Assembly: GCA_028023455.1 (NCBI GenBank)
Contig: JAQFVV010006273.1
Location: 1,550,001-1,614,000, forward strand
DNA: 64,000 bases
Reading direction: 5' to 3'
Origin: Epiperipatus broadwayi
Lineage: Eukaryota; Onychophora; Udeonychophora; Euonychophora; Peripatidae
Shown: one piece after another, positions 39,441-51,724 of the stretch
Layout of the letters: every line of letters starts with the position of its first letter
How positions within the stretch are numbered: the first letter of the stretch is position 1
Translations under genes and position numbers: made by a program
Notes under the pieces: generated by a model
Databases searched by the model: none
Told to the model about the DNA's origin: nothing
The model's input: only the letters and a program-made list of their open reading frames with translations

Positions 39441-39884
39441 AATTATCAATAAAAGCAACACAACCATCCACAGAGTTAATCATGTAATTCATTATTATCT
39501 TATGGAATTGCATTTGCTATTATCACTAATTTATTTTTTTAGGAATTATGTTTGTCCATGTCATTAATTTAATTTCTTTCCACATGTTTCCATTAATCAC
39601 ACTCATTGGAATTGTATTTCTTATTTAATTTTTTATGAATTGTATTTACCCTTGTTTATAATTTAAGTCAGTGAAATATGGGGTAATGAGACATGGACAA
39701 GCACTCTCATGAATTTAGTTAAAACATCATCCATTTTTGCAGTATGAAAATAATGAAATTCTAATTTTTTTGGAGTTGCATTTGCACCTGTTATTAATTT
39801 AACCTCTTTCTGAATATTTACATTTATCACACTTATTGGAAATATTTATTTTTCAATTCATTTTATAAAAATAAGGATAATATA

Positions 39885-40008
39885 AGGGATTCGAACTCAG
39901 ACTTTCACACAACCCTCAACTCTTCATGCCATCTCATATTGCTGACCCACCTGATCATACACATGTTGAAGGTTGTATGAATCTGAGTTCGAATCCCTTA
40001 TATTACAT
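39885..40008. mobile_element. Miniature relative of foldback A
   Basis: AATATAAGGGATTCGAACTC at the left is mirrored by GAGTTCGAATCCCTTATATT at the right. The ends match those of the element at 4155-4889 (AATATAGGGAATTTGAACAC), but only about 45 bp separate the arms. Confidence 0.8.
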
Positions 40009-40361
40009 TATATATGTGCAGGTGTTTGTAAGCCTGTACAGTGTATTAATTTAAAAATAAGGATAGTAATTTCAAGTTTGTTTTCTATTCAATTTATTAT
40101 ATAATGGTGTTGATCCTCATTACTAAATTAATTTCTTCAGAACATAATCTTTTTTTTTTAAACTTAAGATGTTAATTTCAAATTTTCTGAATAAATTATA
40201 ACAATTTTCATATTTTCAAATATATTATTTTTAGCATAAAAAAAATTGAAACTACTCGATTAATATTTTCTTGATTACTTTACATATAGGTTGTGGCTCC
40301 ATCAATAGATATTATGTACATGCAAGTAATATCAGAAATATAAATATCATTGATAAATATA

Positions 40362-41020
40362 ATTCATCATCATCATCATCAACCATTATCAATCCACTGC
40401 AGGATGGTCTCTCCAAGTTTAATCCATCTTCTCCAATCTTTAGTTTCTCTTCTCCACAACACCCCTGCACATTTTCTTATTTCATCCATCCATCTCACAT
40501 GTGGTCTCTTTCTGGGTCTTTTACAATCTCTTGTAATCCAGTTTAAAATTTCAATTGTCCATCTATTATCATCTCTTCTAGCAATATGTCCAGCCCAACT
40601 CCATTTCAATCTTTTAATTTTTTCAATAAGGTCAGTAACACTTGTTTGTTGTCTTACCCATACATTGCGTTTTCGATCTCTTCTTGTTACTCCCAACATA
40701 CATCTCTCCATACTCCTTTGAGTGGTCTGAAGTCTCTGTATTGCTCTTCTATTAAGTGTCCAAGTCTCAGATCCATAAGTAAGAACTGGTAAAACACATT
40801 TGTTAAAAACGATCCTTTTCAAACACATAGGCATATTTCCTTTTAGTATCAAGTTATTTCTACCAAAAGCACTCCAACCAAGTTTAATTCTATGATTAAT
40901 TTCCTCCATTATGTTTCCATCTGTATTAATAATCTGACCAAGGTATTTGTAACTGTTAACTTCTTCTAATTCTTCATAATCAGTCTTTATTTTCATATTT
41001 TGAGCAAATCGATTAAATAT
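40362..41020 (-). mobile_element. RTE-like LINE, copy 2, 3' end only
   Basis: An uninterrupted frame (41020 down to 40382) encodes the C-terminal part: VNSYKYLGQIINTDGNIMEE, LGWSAFGRNNLILKGNMPM, VLPVLTYGSETWTL, RLQTTQRSMERCMLGVTRRD and LKWSWAGHIARRDDNRWT. It ends at a (GAT)n microsatellite. The RT and endonuclease domains are missing, as expected for 5' truncation during target-primed reverse transcription. Because the remaining frame is intact, this copy is probably younger than copy 1. It lies antisense in RMND1 intron 3. Confidence 0.88.
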
Positions 41021-41756
41021 TATAATTATGCTAGACATATTATTGGAAGAGATAGATGGATACCTGAAATCTTAAACAAGTTCTTAAGAGATTATGAAAG
41101 AATTAGAAAGAGATGATGAGTTGTTGAGATAAGGAATTTTACTATAATAGAAAAAAAGTTGTGGATCAGAGAAACTGAATTAAAGTTAGAGACCATCCTG
41201 TAGTAGATTGTTAATGATTGAAAATGATATACTATTTATTTTAATAGCAATATTAGTAAAAAAAAAAAAAAGAGTAAGATTTGATTTCTTGCATAAATTA
41301 TACTAGAAAATTGATTTATTAATAAGATAATCTGAAATTAGAATGTCTAAATTTTATATTTGATAATTTTTGGCAATTTATAATTATATACGTGTGGGTA
41401 TGTATACAAACACACACACAGGTTGTTTCATAAATTCAGCAACATAGGATTTTTTTTTTAGTCCATGAGTATCTGACTAATGAATTCAAATAATTCTATG
41501 TGGATAAAATTTAAATCAAAGAAAAAAAATGTGGAATTTAACAATCTTGTGTATACTGTGGGCTTATAATAGAAAGTTGGTATCAACTTTTACAAAGGTT
41601 AAATTAAATTTACAGCTTTATTTACAATACTTTTTAAAATAAAGAGCATTTCATTACTTTGGCCTTTTTTTTTAATTACTGTTTTTCCTATGATATTTAA
41701 ATTCACTTTATATAAATAACTAAAAGTCTACATATTTTATTTTTTTTTATTGTTAG

Positions 41757-41796
41757 GGAAGGTTCAGTTGTGTTTTGGAATTTTCAGGAATCTGAA
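41757..41796 (+). CDS. RMND1: RMND1 homologue, exon 4 (40 bp)
   Basis: A very short exon encoding EGSVVFWNFQESE after a split Arg codon. The pattern REGxxVFWN is a hallmark of the DUF155 family. The acceptor is TTGTTAG and the donor is GAA/GTAAGT. The exon ends in phase 0. The 3' half of this exon and its donor are duplicated at 45540-45620. Confidence 0.9.
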
Positions 41797-42504
41797 GTAA
41801 GTATTTGATTCTTTTAAAAATTTTGAATACTTATTGCACTCAAATATGAGTATATATCATGCACATTCAAACGAAAAATAGAAATAAAAAACGTATATAT
41901 ACTTATCTAAAGTAAATTATTCTATCTTCTTGATAACATTTTGTTTTTATATGAATTTTATTTCAGTGTAGATTTTTGTAGAATAATTTTCAAATTAAAG
42001 TTCATATAAATGGGAATGTCAGTTGCTCTAACTTAAAGGAATTTTTCTTTAAGCTGCTGATTTTGAATGTTTATTTTTTACATATTTTTATATATTTTAT
42101 TATTATCAGCATTGTTGCTTTTATTATATTTAATCATAGCACTATATTATTACATTAACTTTCAAGTCAGTTCATTTGAGAGTTTGTATATTTATACATG
42201 TACATGTTGTTTATTTGATTGCTTTATTTGGTGAAGGTTAAAAATTTGTTTATTATGAATATGTGTGTGTGAATATGTACATGCCGGTGTGTAATTGTGT
42301 ATGCTAATTGCATGAATTTGCTTTTGTGTTATTTAATTAAATATGTATTTAGTAGACACTTTTTCTTTTCATTTTTCAGTTATGCAAGTTAATAAATATA
42401 TTCTTAAGGAGCGATGTAGTTGCAGGATTTTCGTTTTCTAGTTTACAGTTTAATTCCAAAAATTTTCGAATTTAAGGTCTAATATTTGAATTAGTTCATA
42501 GAAC

Positions 42505-44412
42505 TATAACGGTCTAGGTGATGATCAAAGCTAGCAGTCTTACCGTATCTGCTGTACAGGGCGCCACTAGGCCATTTGAACCTAGAAAATTTATAGAGTA
42601 GGCAGATACGTGCTGTTAAAAATCCAACTTTTATTTTATTGACCGTTTGCCCTTGCCACTAGCTCATGGAGTAGCCGAGGTTTTAAACTATATATATTAA
42701 AATATATTTTTTTTAATAAAGAATAAAAAAAATAAACTAGATCATTGCTAGTACTAATAACACAACAGATTTTATTAACGCACATTTAAAATTGAGAAAT
42801 AAAATTTATATTTAGATTTTAACATTAATTTTTAAATTTAAGTTACTATTTTAAATAGACCGCACAGATGGACATTTTAATAATATTTACTTTAGCATGT
42901 TGAGTATAAATAGGCTATATAGATTTCTCACTTAAAAAAAAAAACTTATCAAAACACTCATTCAATCTCAGACTAAAAGTTCGTAGCCAAACCAACGCCT
43001 GCTTCCAGATATATAGTCGCAACCAATGCAATATGAAGATGCTAGCATAAAATCACGCTGACAGGAATGTGCATCTGACAGCGTGATATTATTTGAAGGA
43101 CATGATCCTCATCCAGTACAGGAATGGGCATATGTCTGGTGAAGGAATCATGTATATAAATTAATTAATGAGTGCTATGTATGGGGGAGAATGGTCTTTT
43201 CTGCCGACTTATAAATCCCTGTCCATAGAGCTAGAAGGGGTCAATGGCGCAGGAAGTACGTCTGCGACCATTGCAATGATAGGACTACCTCTTTGGGGTC
43301 ATGCATTCAGTTGGGCACGTTGCCCTGTATGCTAAACATGCTTCACATTACATTGATATAAACACCCATATATCTCTCCACAAGCATCGTCCTAACTACG
43401 AAACAAATAGCCTGAAATTAACCCCTTAAAATAAACATAAACGAATTTAAACATAGTTATTAATTTTTATCCATGCAGCTATCTACACCCAACTTTAATT
43501 TGATACAATTTAATTAACACTTAACACAAAAAAAAAAAAAAATGGAAATGATTGCTCAAACAGATGCATAAAAAAAAAAAAATAATTGATTTTAAATTCT
43601 TTAGACCAGATAATAGTTCTTATTTTCAGCTATTAATTGCAAATTTAGGAAAAGTTCCTATTAGATAAACACAAGAGTTCATACTTTACGGATTGAGCAG
43701 ATTTAGAGGTCCATCTTCATGATCACTTTCGTAGATTTTTTTGTCCTTTTTTGAAACGAAACCACTACTTGCCATGCATTTGGTCAGGAACTGTCATCCA
43801 GAGGCCTCAGCTGGTTGTCTGGAAAATTAAATTTATTGCAGACTTCTACATCATGAATTCTGCAATATAGCTAGTTATGACGGTATATTCATAGTCAGCT
43901 CTAAGATCCCAATTATAATAATCATTTGGCTTTTATATTTTTATTAGCCTCTTATCATCAAATCTTCAGATTCAATGAGCAAGATGTCACTAATCCTCTC
44001 GTGTTTCATTTACAGTCCGTGCTGTCATTTCGTTCTTGCATTAGTCATTTAATTTCTTTTTATTCTCTTATCTGACCATTTAATTATTCGAGTGCCCCCA
44101 GGGCTAGTGTGCTTTAGAACAATCATTTAATTAATAAAACAATCATTTCCATTTTCTAAGATTATAGAAATCAACACTTTCTATTTTCAAAAATATCAAA
44201 TCTTTACTTTTTTATAAAAAAAATTACTTTCAAATACTTTTATTTTTAAAATAGTTTTTAAAGTTTCCCATCTGTGCAATATATATACGTTAAACAACTT
44301 TTAGTTTTCGGTTTTTAAGTTAAGTTTTTTTCTTTTTAATAAATCAATTTTTATTTACGATCTTTTTATTTTCATTTTAAAATAATGTAACAGCATTTTA
44401 TATACCGTTACA
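42505..44412 (-). mobile_element. LTR-like non-coding element, copy 1 (probable solo LTR)
   Basis: On the minus strand it begins TGTAACGGTATA and ends GACCGTTATA, giving short inverted ends. It is flanked on both sides by GAAC (42501-42504 and 44413-44416), a candidate 4-bp target-site duplication. Copy 2 at 52581-54654 shares the same ends and internal blocks: GTAGGCAGATACGT, TTTGAACCTAGAAAA, TGCCGACTTA, and AATAAACAATCATTTCCATT (nearly). There is no coding capacity in about 1.9 kb. Size, ends and lack of genes fit a solo LTR of an LTR retrotransposon; a non-autonomous DNA transposon with TIRs is the alternative. Confidence 0.65.
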
Positions 44413-44689
44413 GAACATTAGAGCCGTGAGTAAATTAGAAAAGATGAATTTATTATTATAAATGTATAGCTAATGTTAAACGTAGTAAGTCTTTGTAACA
44501 TAAGATGAGGAGTGAGATCTTATTGTTACAATGTTAAGACCAGGCTAATGATATTGACATTGTTTTAGAACTAAGAGCTTTCAGCTGTTTCAAGAAACCT
44601 ATTGATTAAACATGTATATACTCTGACCATTGAACATTATGGTAGAAAAAATGCAAAACATAATTGAAATTAAGTTAAAAAATAGTTGC

Positions 44690-45500
44690 ATAATGATAGT
44701 AAGCAGTTGCAATGTTGTGTAGATCAGGAAGAGGAAATAAGATTGACGGAGTTTATACATGATTTGAAAATCATAAGAGAAAATATTTATATATGGAAAA
44801 GTCCAGATAACAACAGATTTTAAATAGATTATATATTTATTGAGAATAGGTTTAGAAAAAGCATTTAAAATGCATATGTATCTCCTGAAGCAGACATTGA
44901 TTCAGGCCACAATTTAATAATGATGGAATTGAAGCTAAATTTTAAGAGTATAAAAACAAACTTAAATCAAAAGAAAAAAAAAAGGAAAAAAGATGATGCT
45001 TATAATTTATAAAGAGATATAAAGAATAAATTTCAAATTTATAGATGGCATATAAGAATAAATAATAAAATAATTGATAATGTAAATTCAAATGATAGAT
45101 AAGAAAAATCTAAAGATGACTTCACCACAAACAATAGATATATAAAGAGTAAAATAGAAAAACAGTCAAAATGGAAGAAGAAAAAAAGAAGATAGAAAAG
45201 TAAAACTTTTGTAATAGATGAAGCTAGACAAATATAATTCTTAGAGGAATGCAGTATGATAGAATTACAAAGAGATTGTAAATATGATTAACTTTCTAAT
45301 AAAATAAAACTTTACATGGGCAAAGCAGCATTTCTGGAATATAACAACAATTGAATCAAATAATGGCAAGTTATTAATGAAAAAAATAGGAGTATTGAAA
45401 AGATGATAAGAATGTATTAATAATTTGTATGATAAAAATAAGTCTTTATTTGTGTTATTGAGAGAAAAAAGTGGAATAAATGAAGATGAAATAGGATATA
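44690..45500 (+). mobile_element. Decayed LINE endonuclease in RMND1 intron 4
   Basis: A broken frame gives ENIYIWKSPDNNRF, then IDYIFIENRFRKSI and DIDSGHNLIMMELKL. These match the YTWxSPDNxxxxxIDYI and SDHNLVxxxxKL motifs of LINE apurinic-type endonucleases, with the catalytic SDH changed to SGH and several stops. No reverse transcriptase could be matched downstream. Confidence 0.6.
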
Positions 45501-45539
45501 AAAAAATTGGAGTTACAAAAATTATAACAGATTTTATAT

Positions 45540-45620
45540 TCTGGAATATTCAGGAATCTGAAGTAAATATTTTTATTTCTCAAATATTTTAAAGGCACAA
45601 AAGTATAGGTTTGTGCACAT
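45540..45620 (+). pseudogene. Relic duplication of the 3' half of RMND1 exon 4 and its donor
   Basis: TCTGGAATATTCAGGAATCT followed by GAAGTAAATATTT closely matches exon 4 and its donor (TTTTGGAATTTTCAGGAATC, TGAAGTAAGTATTT). Similarity then fades through GTGCACATTAAACAGAAG against ATGCACATTCAAACGAAA. The frame is lost and the donor is weakened (GTAAAT), so this is a dead exon fragment. Confidence 0.6.
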
Positions 45621-48527
45621 TAAACAGAAGTAAAAACAACATTGTTCAGAACTATTTTTTTAATACTAATTAATGGTTTTCTGCAATTATATCTCTTCTT
45701 TTTAATACGTCATATTGTTCTCTTTTTCCACTACTATACACAACTATTTTTTAATTCAGTTTCAATTATATATTTATTACTTTTTTATGTAGTTAACTAT
45801 TTAAAACTATTATAAAGAAATCTGTGGAAATTTTAAGCATTATGATAATGTTCTATTAGGTAGGGATGATTGATGAAAGAGATTGTTTTTTTAAAAAACA
45901 TGGAAGAAAAGAGGAGAAAATGCCACATTAGAAAGTTATGATATCATTCCATTAGAGTCAGCAGCATCAAACATAAGTAGAAGAATAAAAATAGTAACAT
46001 AAATGCAAAAGATACTATAAGAAATGGAGTAATGTTTAGAACATGAAATAGATAAGAGATAACAAGAATTGCAAGATAAAATACATATGGGAAACAAATA
46101 CTAACAACTAAAAAAGAAACAGAAATAATAAGAGAAAATTTAATGAAGGTAGAGAAAAAGCAAATGGAAATTAAAAATACTGAAGTTAGAAAATAAAATG
46201 ACAAATAATACTTCATGGCAATATAAACATCACACATGATGGTAAATGGATTTCAAACTTACTGAGGGCTTTATAGAACCTAAATATTGTAGAAATATAA
46301 AAGCAATCTAACAATTATAGAACAATTTTAAACTGTCGACTTTGTAGAACAATATAAAGTTAATATGGGAAATGAAATTTATTTTAAAATTAAAGTATGA
46401 AGTGTGAAAGAAGATAGAATGGAGATGGAAATTATAAAGAAATATGAAGTGGGTGTAGTAAACATCAGAATTACTAGAGATAGTGAAATTATAAAAGATG
46501 AATTTAAAATGAAGACTGATGCTAGGGATGGGAACTTAAAATTATTAATGAGATGGCAGAAATACTGACACATTGTATCAATAGATAACTATACTAAAGG
46601 TCATAAATTGAATTTCTACTAAGTTTAAATTATGCAGAAGCATAATAAGTGACTTATGAGGAGATTGTAGAAATAGAAACTAGATGATTCTGAGATCAAA
46701 GATAATATATTTGGCAAATTTATGGTTGAAATGAAAACTTGGGAAAACATACGGATTATAGACACCATCCACTATACAATATAAAATGAAATACCCTGTG
46801 ATGATTCCAAAGCTATTTTATTATTGTGTCTTTAAAGAATTCATATAATGGCACCATGTCAGTGTAGTGATAGTTTTAAAGTGCAAGAAAATTTTAAATG
46901 TATTAGATTAGATAAGACAGAAACATTATTACTTTCATGTAATTTTGATCTTCATGTGATCAACCACCTAAAATGTATACTTTGTGATCTGTCAAGGAAA
47001 ATATGATGGATTATCAATAGTTAAGAAAAATTTATAATTGATTCATTTGAAAGATAGTGCATAGTAAATATTTTAAAATTCAGTTTTATAAAATGAATAG
47101 TAGATCTTCACCAAAAGTTGAAAATGATATATTGAATCACTTTGCACCAATGCCAGTAAGTTGCAATTTGGAAAAGTTCAGAAAAAAATTTTGGTAATGT
47201 AAAATTTATAGAGAATATAAAATTGCTGGTAGTAAATATTTTGTTTAAAGCTTAAAGATAGGTTAGATATTTCTCATACTAGCATATGTATCTAATCTTG
47301 AATTTGTACCTACATCTCAGAAATCATTTTAATGGATGTCAAATGATATTAGAATGAGATAAGCAATTTTAAAACAGCCTGATATTAGAGTTAAAATAAT
47401 CATATTGGTATATAGGAAGTTTGTTAAATTGTGGAAAATGTCTTTTTAAAAAAAAAATTAACCAAGTAAAGGAATAGAGCAGTAAATACTAATGGTGCAA
47501 AAATGTAAAAATGATATCTTAGGATAGAGGATTCTATTTTTTTTTTTTTTTTTTTGAAATCCAAGAAAATGAGACAGTAAATTCAAATCTTGGAGTCTGT
47601 TTTAGTAATATTAAAAAAGAAAAAAGTAAAATTAGAATAAATAAAATCAGTAATTTTATTTTAAAATGGTATAATTCATAAATATGAGATACGTATATAT
47701 AAGTAACACTGTCTTTATTAGTTAATTTGTCAACTTCTATGTTTAATATTTGTTTACTCTAATTATTGAAAGAAAATATGGCTATGATAGGATTAAAATA
47801 CATGTTTGAGTAGGTACACATGTAGTATTATCTATGATAATTATTCTGACTTTTATGGTTGCCATAACTTATAAATGTTTGGAATTTCAGATTATAACTT
47901 TATTATTCTTACATATATTAACTTGTATCTCTATCCATTTCTTGAAGAGAGCCATTTATTATTACCACCTACTTTGAATATATATTGAAATTTTTAATAA
48001 AGATTGTGAGGTACCATTTTAATAAACATTAGGACGTTTTTTGGCATTAGGTGAGTAATAAAACTCATAATACAGAAAAAAAGATAAATAACCCTTAGAT
48101 AATTAATTAAAAGTATCAACAAAGTGTTCCTGATAATTATCCAGGGTAAATAAAATTTTAATTTCATAAAAAATTTAAAAAATTATGACTTTAATGGGCA
48201 AATATTAAAATCAAAACAATTTTAGATATTTCATTGAAAGTATAAACTATTAAGGATATTTTGTTAAACTATTTATTTTATGTTGAAATGTTTTTTGGTC
48301 ATGGACAAAATATCGCAAATACTATGATTGCACTTTCAATGAATTATCTAAGGTGTTTTTTATCACTTGATTCTATCTATGGAGGGGGGGTTAATGGTTT
48401 TCCTTAGTATCAAAAATATCCTAAAACATCATCTAAAACGACATCGATTATGATTTCTTCAACTTAATAGAACTTGTTCAGATTTCATTAAAATATATGT
48501 ATATATTCAAACACACATTAATATGTT

Positions 48528-48965
48528 AATAAACATCACATTTCTTATGCTTGCTCTTAACTGTTATCAAAACAGACAAAACTCTATATGTATTACCACT
48601 CAGTGCAAACCAGAGTAATCAATGGATGCCAGAAGGCTTGTGCATAAAGTCCCCATCTAGTGCCTACTCATCCAATATCCCCAGACTAGTTTCTGGCTTA
48701 TGGCCTTTGTCAGTCAGGAGCCTTGGATATGAGAGCACTGCACCTAGATCTTAGGATCTAATGCAACTCTCCAGCAGCCACCTTTTATCTCCACTTAACT
48801 ACAAAACTAAGAGACTTAAATTGAAAACATTAATATTTTCAATCCAAGCTCATTAGCTTATATAGTCATATAGGTCTGAACTCAGTTCAGTACCTATACA
48901 TTTTGGTGTCTTTGGTTCTTTAATAATCATAGCCACCACTATCTTATTAGGCAGGATTGATTTTA
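48528..48965. mobile_element. Foldback family C, left half (C6)
   Basis: The lead-in AATAAACATCACATTTCTTA is followed by AAAACAGACAAAACTC and the complete left arm of the family, including CTTAGGATCTAATGCAACTC and CATATAGGTCTGAACTCAG. It ends at GCAGGATTGATTTTAAGCC. The right arm is absent; instead copy C7 follows directly in the same orientation. Confidence 0.8.
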
Positions 48966-49236
48966 AGCCAATAAACATCACATAATCACCATTTCTTATG
49001 CTTGCTCTTAACTGTTATCAAAACAGGCAAAACTCTATACATATTGCCACTCAGTGCAAGCCAAGTAATCAATGGATGCCAGAAGGTTTATACGTAAAAT
49101 CCTCATCTAGTGCCTACTCATCTAATATCCCCAGACTAGTTTCTGGCTTGTGGCCTTCACCTTCTAGCATCCTTTGATTACTCTGGCTTGCACTGAATGG
49201 CAATACGTATAGAGAGTTTTGCCTGTTTTGATAACA
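48966..49236. mobile_element. Foldback family C, deletion derivative (C7)
   Basis: Begins again with the lead-in AATAAACATCACATAATCAC and AAAACAGGCAAAACTC. It holds the outer part of the left arm up to CTTGTGGCCTTCACC, then jumps to a short right arm (GGCTTGCACTGAATGGCAAT to GAGAGTTTTGCCTGTTTT). Confidence 0.8.
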
Positions 49237-49455
49237 TTAATATGTTATGTATAAGTTTAAAAAGAAGCTCATTTCAATTTTATTTTTTTTTTATGATAAA
49301 TTTTTTTTGCACATTTAAAATAATTGTCAGATTTCATTTTAAAAAATTATGTTTTCTGTCTTTAATTTTATGTTTAATCAAAATATTAATATTAACTTTA
49401 AAATTTACTATTTATAATATAATTAAATATTTAATTTTCTTACATTGTTTTTTAG

Positions 49456-49556
49456 ATTCAAAGTGTACTTCAAACATTGCAAATCTCTGAACTTAATTCT
49501 TATAATAAAGATGTTAGTGTACGAGAAAATGAATTAATGGAATATACATACAATCC
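49456..49556 (+). CDS. RMND1: RMND1 homologue, exon 5
   Basis: Encodes IQSVLQTLQISELNSYNKDV followed by SVRENELMEYTYNP, corresponding to the family segment between the FWN motif and the ENEEL region (here RENELMEY). It starts in phase 0 after TTTTTTAG and ends AATCC/GTGAGT, splitting a Pro codon with exon 6. Confidence 0.9.
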
Positions 49557-51396
49557 GTGAGTTTTTTTTTTTTTACTTTTCATAGACAATTGTAATAAAT
49601 ATTTTGCTCAGAAATCATTAAATTCTCATTCAGAAATTATTAAGCATTATATTTCATAGAAATACATGTTGGACAATTGAAAATCACTATTTTCTATGTT
49701 CACAGATTTATTTAATATTTTATTTTGATTTTTATTTTTTTAAATTTAAAATGTTTTTATTTTTATATATAATTTTTTACTGATTAAAATGATTATGAAA
49801 AATACTGATATTTTTAAATAGAAACAAAAAAGAGAATTCAATCTTTATTTCAAATTTCTCTTTTTTTTTTTTATAGACTAAAGATAAATAGTGCTGTATT
49901 TCATTTTTTGTGTGCATTTTATAATACATTAAGTAATATCTTGCTGTGTAGATGTGATATTAAATTGGTGTATTTTTTATTTTCATAATGATTTTTTTAT
50001 TATATATTCTAAGAAACCAAGTAGAATTTGTTAAGGAAAGAATTTTTTAAAATTACTATTTCTATCATATTTTATTCATTATTATATCTATTATTGTACA
50101 GATCTCTAATATATATGAATAAAAAATAATAATCAAATGGCTAAAAACAATAGAACTGGGCATAATTTGTGGACTTCAAGATTCAAAATTTATCACTGCA
50201 TTAAACCATACAGAGGCTTTTATATGTATATATTTTAATCCTGAAGATTTTTCAAAAAAATTTATTAATTTAACAATTCATTTGGTATCAATCTCTTATA
50301 AGAGTTTTATGGTCTTTAATTTGTTTGTCTTTTTAAAAAAACTATCTCTAAATATAATGTTAACAATTTTAATTCTAAAATCTCTATAGTAATTTTTTTT
50401 TAATGAAATATAAATACTTGATATGTATTGAGAGAAATTTTCAATATTGATCAATTTTTCAACTTAAATCTTTATTTAAACTCATTTAACTTTCAATTAA
50501 TCCATTCTGAGAGATATAGATCTCTGCTACATAAAGTTGCAAGAGAGAACAGAATACTGTAATGAATTTAGTTCATTATAGATATATTTCATAAAATTTA
50601 CAAAGTATACTATAGATATATATATAACCAATTGTTAAGCAAAAATCTTTTCAGAACCTTTCCATAAATCTATCTCAAACTTAATCGTGATTAAAAAAAT
50701 CTGACGACGGCTCTTATCTTATTCAAAATTAATTTTAAAAAAAATTTAGTTTATTATAGATATATTTCATAAAATTTACAAAGTATACAATAGATATATA
50801 TATAACCAATTGTTAAGTAAAAATCTTTTCAGAACCTTTCCATAAACCTATCTCAAACTTAATCATGATTTAAAAAATCTGACCACGGCTCTTATCTTAT
50901 TCAAAATTAATTTTAAAAAAAATAAGTGGAAAAATAAGTCTCAGCTTTTAAAAACAAATTAAAATCAAAAAATAAAAGAACCAAGAATGCAATTAAAAAC
51001 TTTTCAAAATTATTATGCTTTTTTCAAAAGATTAAAACTTAAATTAGAATGTTTTTTTACAAAAGATAAAAAAAAATTGTCAAAAGAAAATAGCTTTTAA
51101 ACTAAAATCTTTTAAAAATAAAAATCACAGAATTTTAACATAAAAACGAGTATGGGTGTTATGGCACATTCTTTTAATACAATATATATATATATACAAA
51201 ACTTTTAAACAGTTTTCTTTTAAAACTTTATAAAAATAAAAGTTAGTTGTAATTTCGTGATGGCACTTTTGAAGTGGATAAAACATCCGGTTCAATATAT
51301 ATATATACACCCAACTTATCGGTTATGCATAACATAAATGAATACCATATTTATATATTCAAATGTATATTTAAAATGATGATCATGTATTTTTAG
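49557..51396 (+). other. RMND1 intron 5
   Basis: AT-rich. It contains a 178-bp tandem duplication at 50567-50922. Nothing else is supported. Confidence 0.7.
50567..50922. repeat. Tandem duplication, 178-bp unit
   Basis: TTTAGTTCATTATAGATATA at 50567 recurs as TTTAGTTTATTATAGATATA at 50745. The rest of the unit, including CAATTGTTAAGCAAAAATC and CGGCTCTTATCTTATTC, repeats with few differences. Confidence 0.92.
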
Positions 51397-51494
51397 AAAT
51401 GCAACTCGTCTAATCAATGGTTCTATTTTGCTAAATGAAGAAGGAACGACAGATTTAGAAAAATATGCTTTTTCTAATGCCTTAGCTTTATCAG
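51397..51494 (+). CDS. RMND1: RMND1 homologue, exon 6
   Basis: Encodes NATRLINGSILLNEEGTTDL followed by EKYAFSNALALS. The motif EKYAFSNALALS is one of the most conserved stretches of the family (typically K-F/Y-A-F-S-N-A-L). It completes a split Pro codon and leaves G for a split Val codon. Splice sites are TTTTTAG and TCAG/GTAAGT. Confidence 0.93.
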
Positions 51495-51724
51495 GTAAGT
51501 GATTAATATTTAAAATTGATATGAATTCTTAAATAAATCATTTAGAGATTTTATGTAAATAACATTTAATTTAATTTTATATGATTTGATGATGATTATT
51601 AATAATAGAATTATAATTTATTTTAAAATAGTAATATTTGCAATGATAGTGATGAATCTATTAAATGTAATCATTCCATTATTTTTTTAATCTGAAAGTA
51701 AATATTCATTTCATTTTTGCTTTA

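Larger units (their letters stand above)
30075..41756 (+). other. RMND1 intron 3, 11.7 kb
   Basis: The longest complete intron in the window. It contains a 51-bp tandem duplication, a C-12 run at 30873-30884, two tRNA-like relics (32.1 and 32.6 kb), foldback copies C4 and C5, foldback D, a small relative of foldback A, traces of a LINE near 38840-39440, and RTE-like copy 2. The stretches 30700-31990, 32670-33890, 34090-37240 and 41030-41756 show nothing further that I can support. Confidence 0.75.
41797..49455 (+). other. RMND1 intron 4, 7.7 kb
   Basis: Contains the first LTR-like element (42505-44412), a decayed LINE endonuclease (44690-45500), a relic of exon 4 (45540-45620) and foldback copies C6 and C7. 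The stretch 45900-48520 is AT-rich with broken frames that may be further LINE remains, but I could not match a domain. Confidence 0.75.

Noticed and set aside
45944-46573. Minus-strand open frames rich in Leu, Ile, Ser and Phe as membrane proteins
   Set aside because: They arise from AT-rich sequence opposite A/G-rich repeats, with no motif and no splice or start context.
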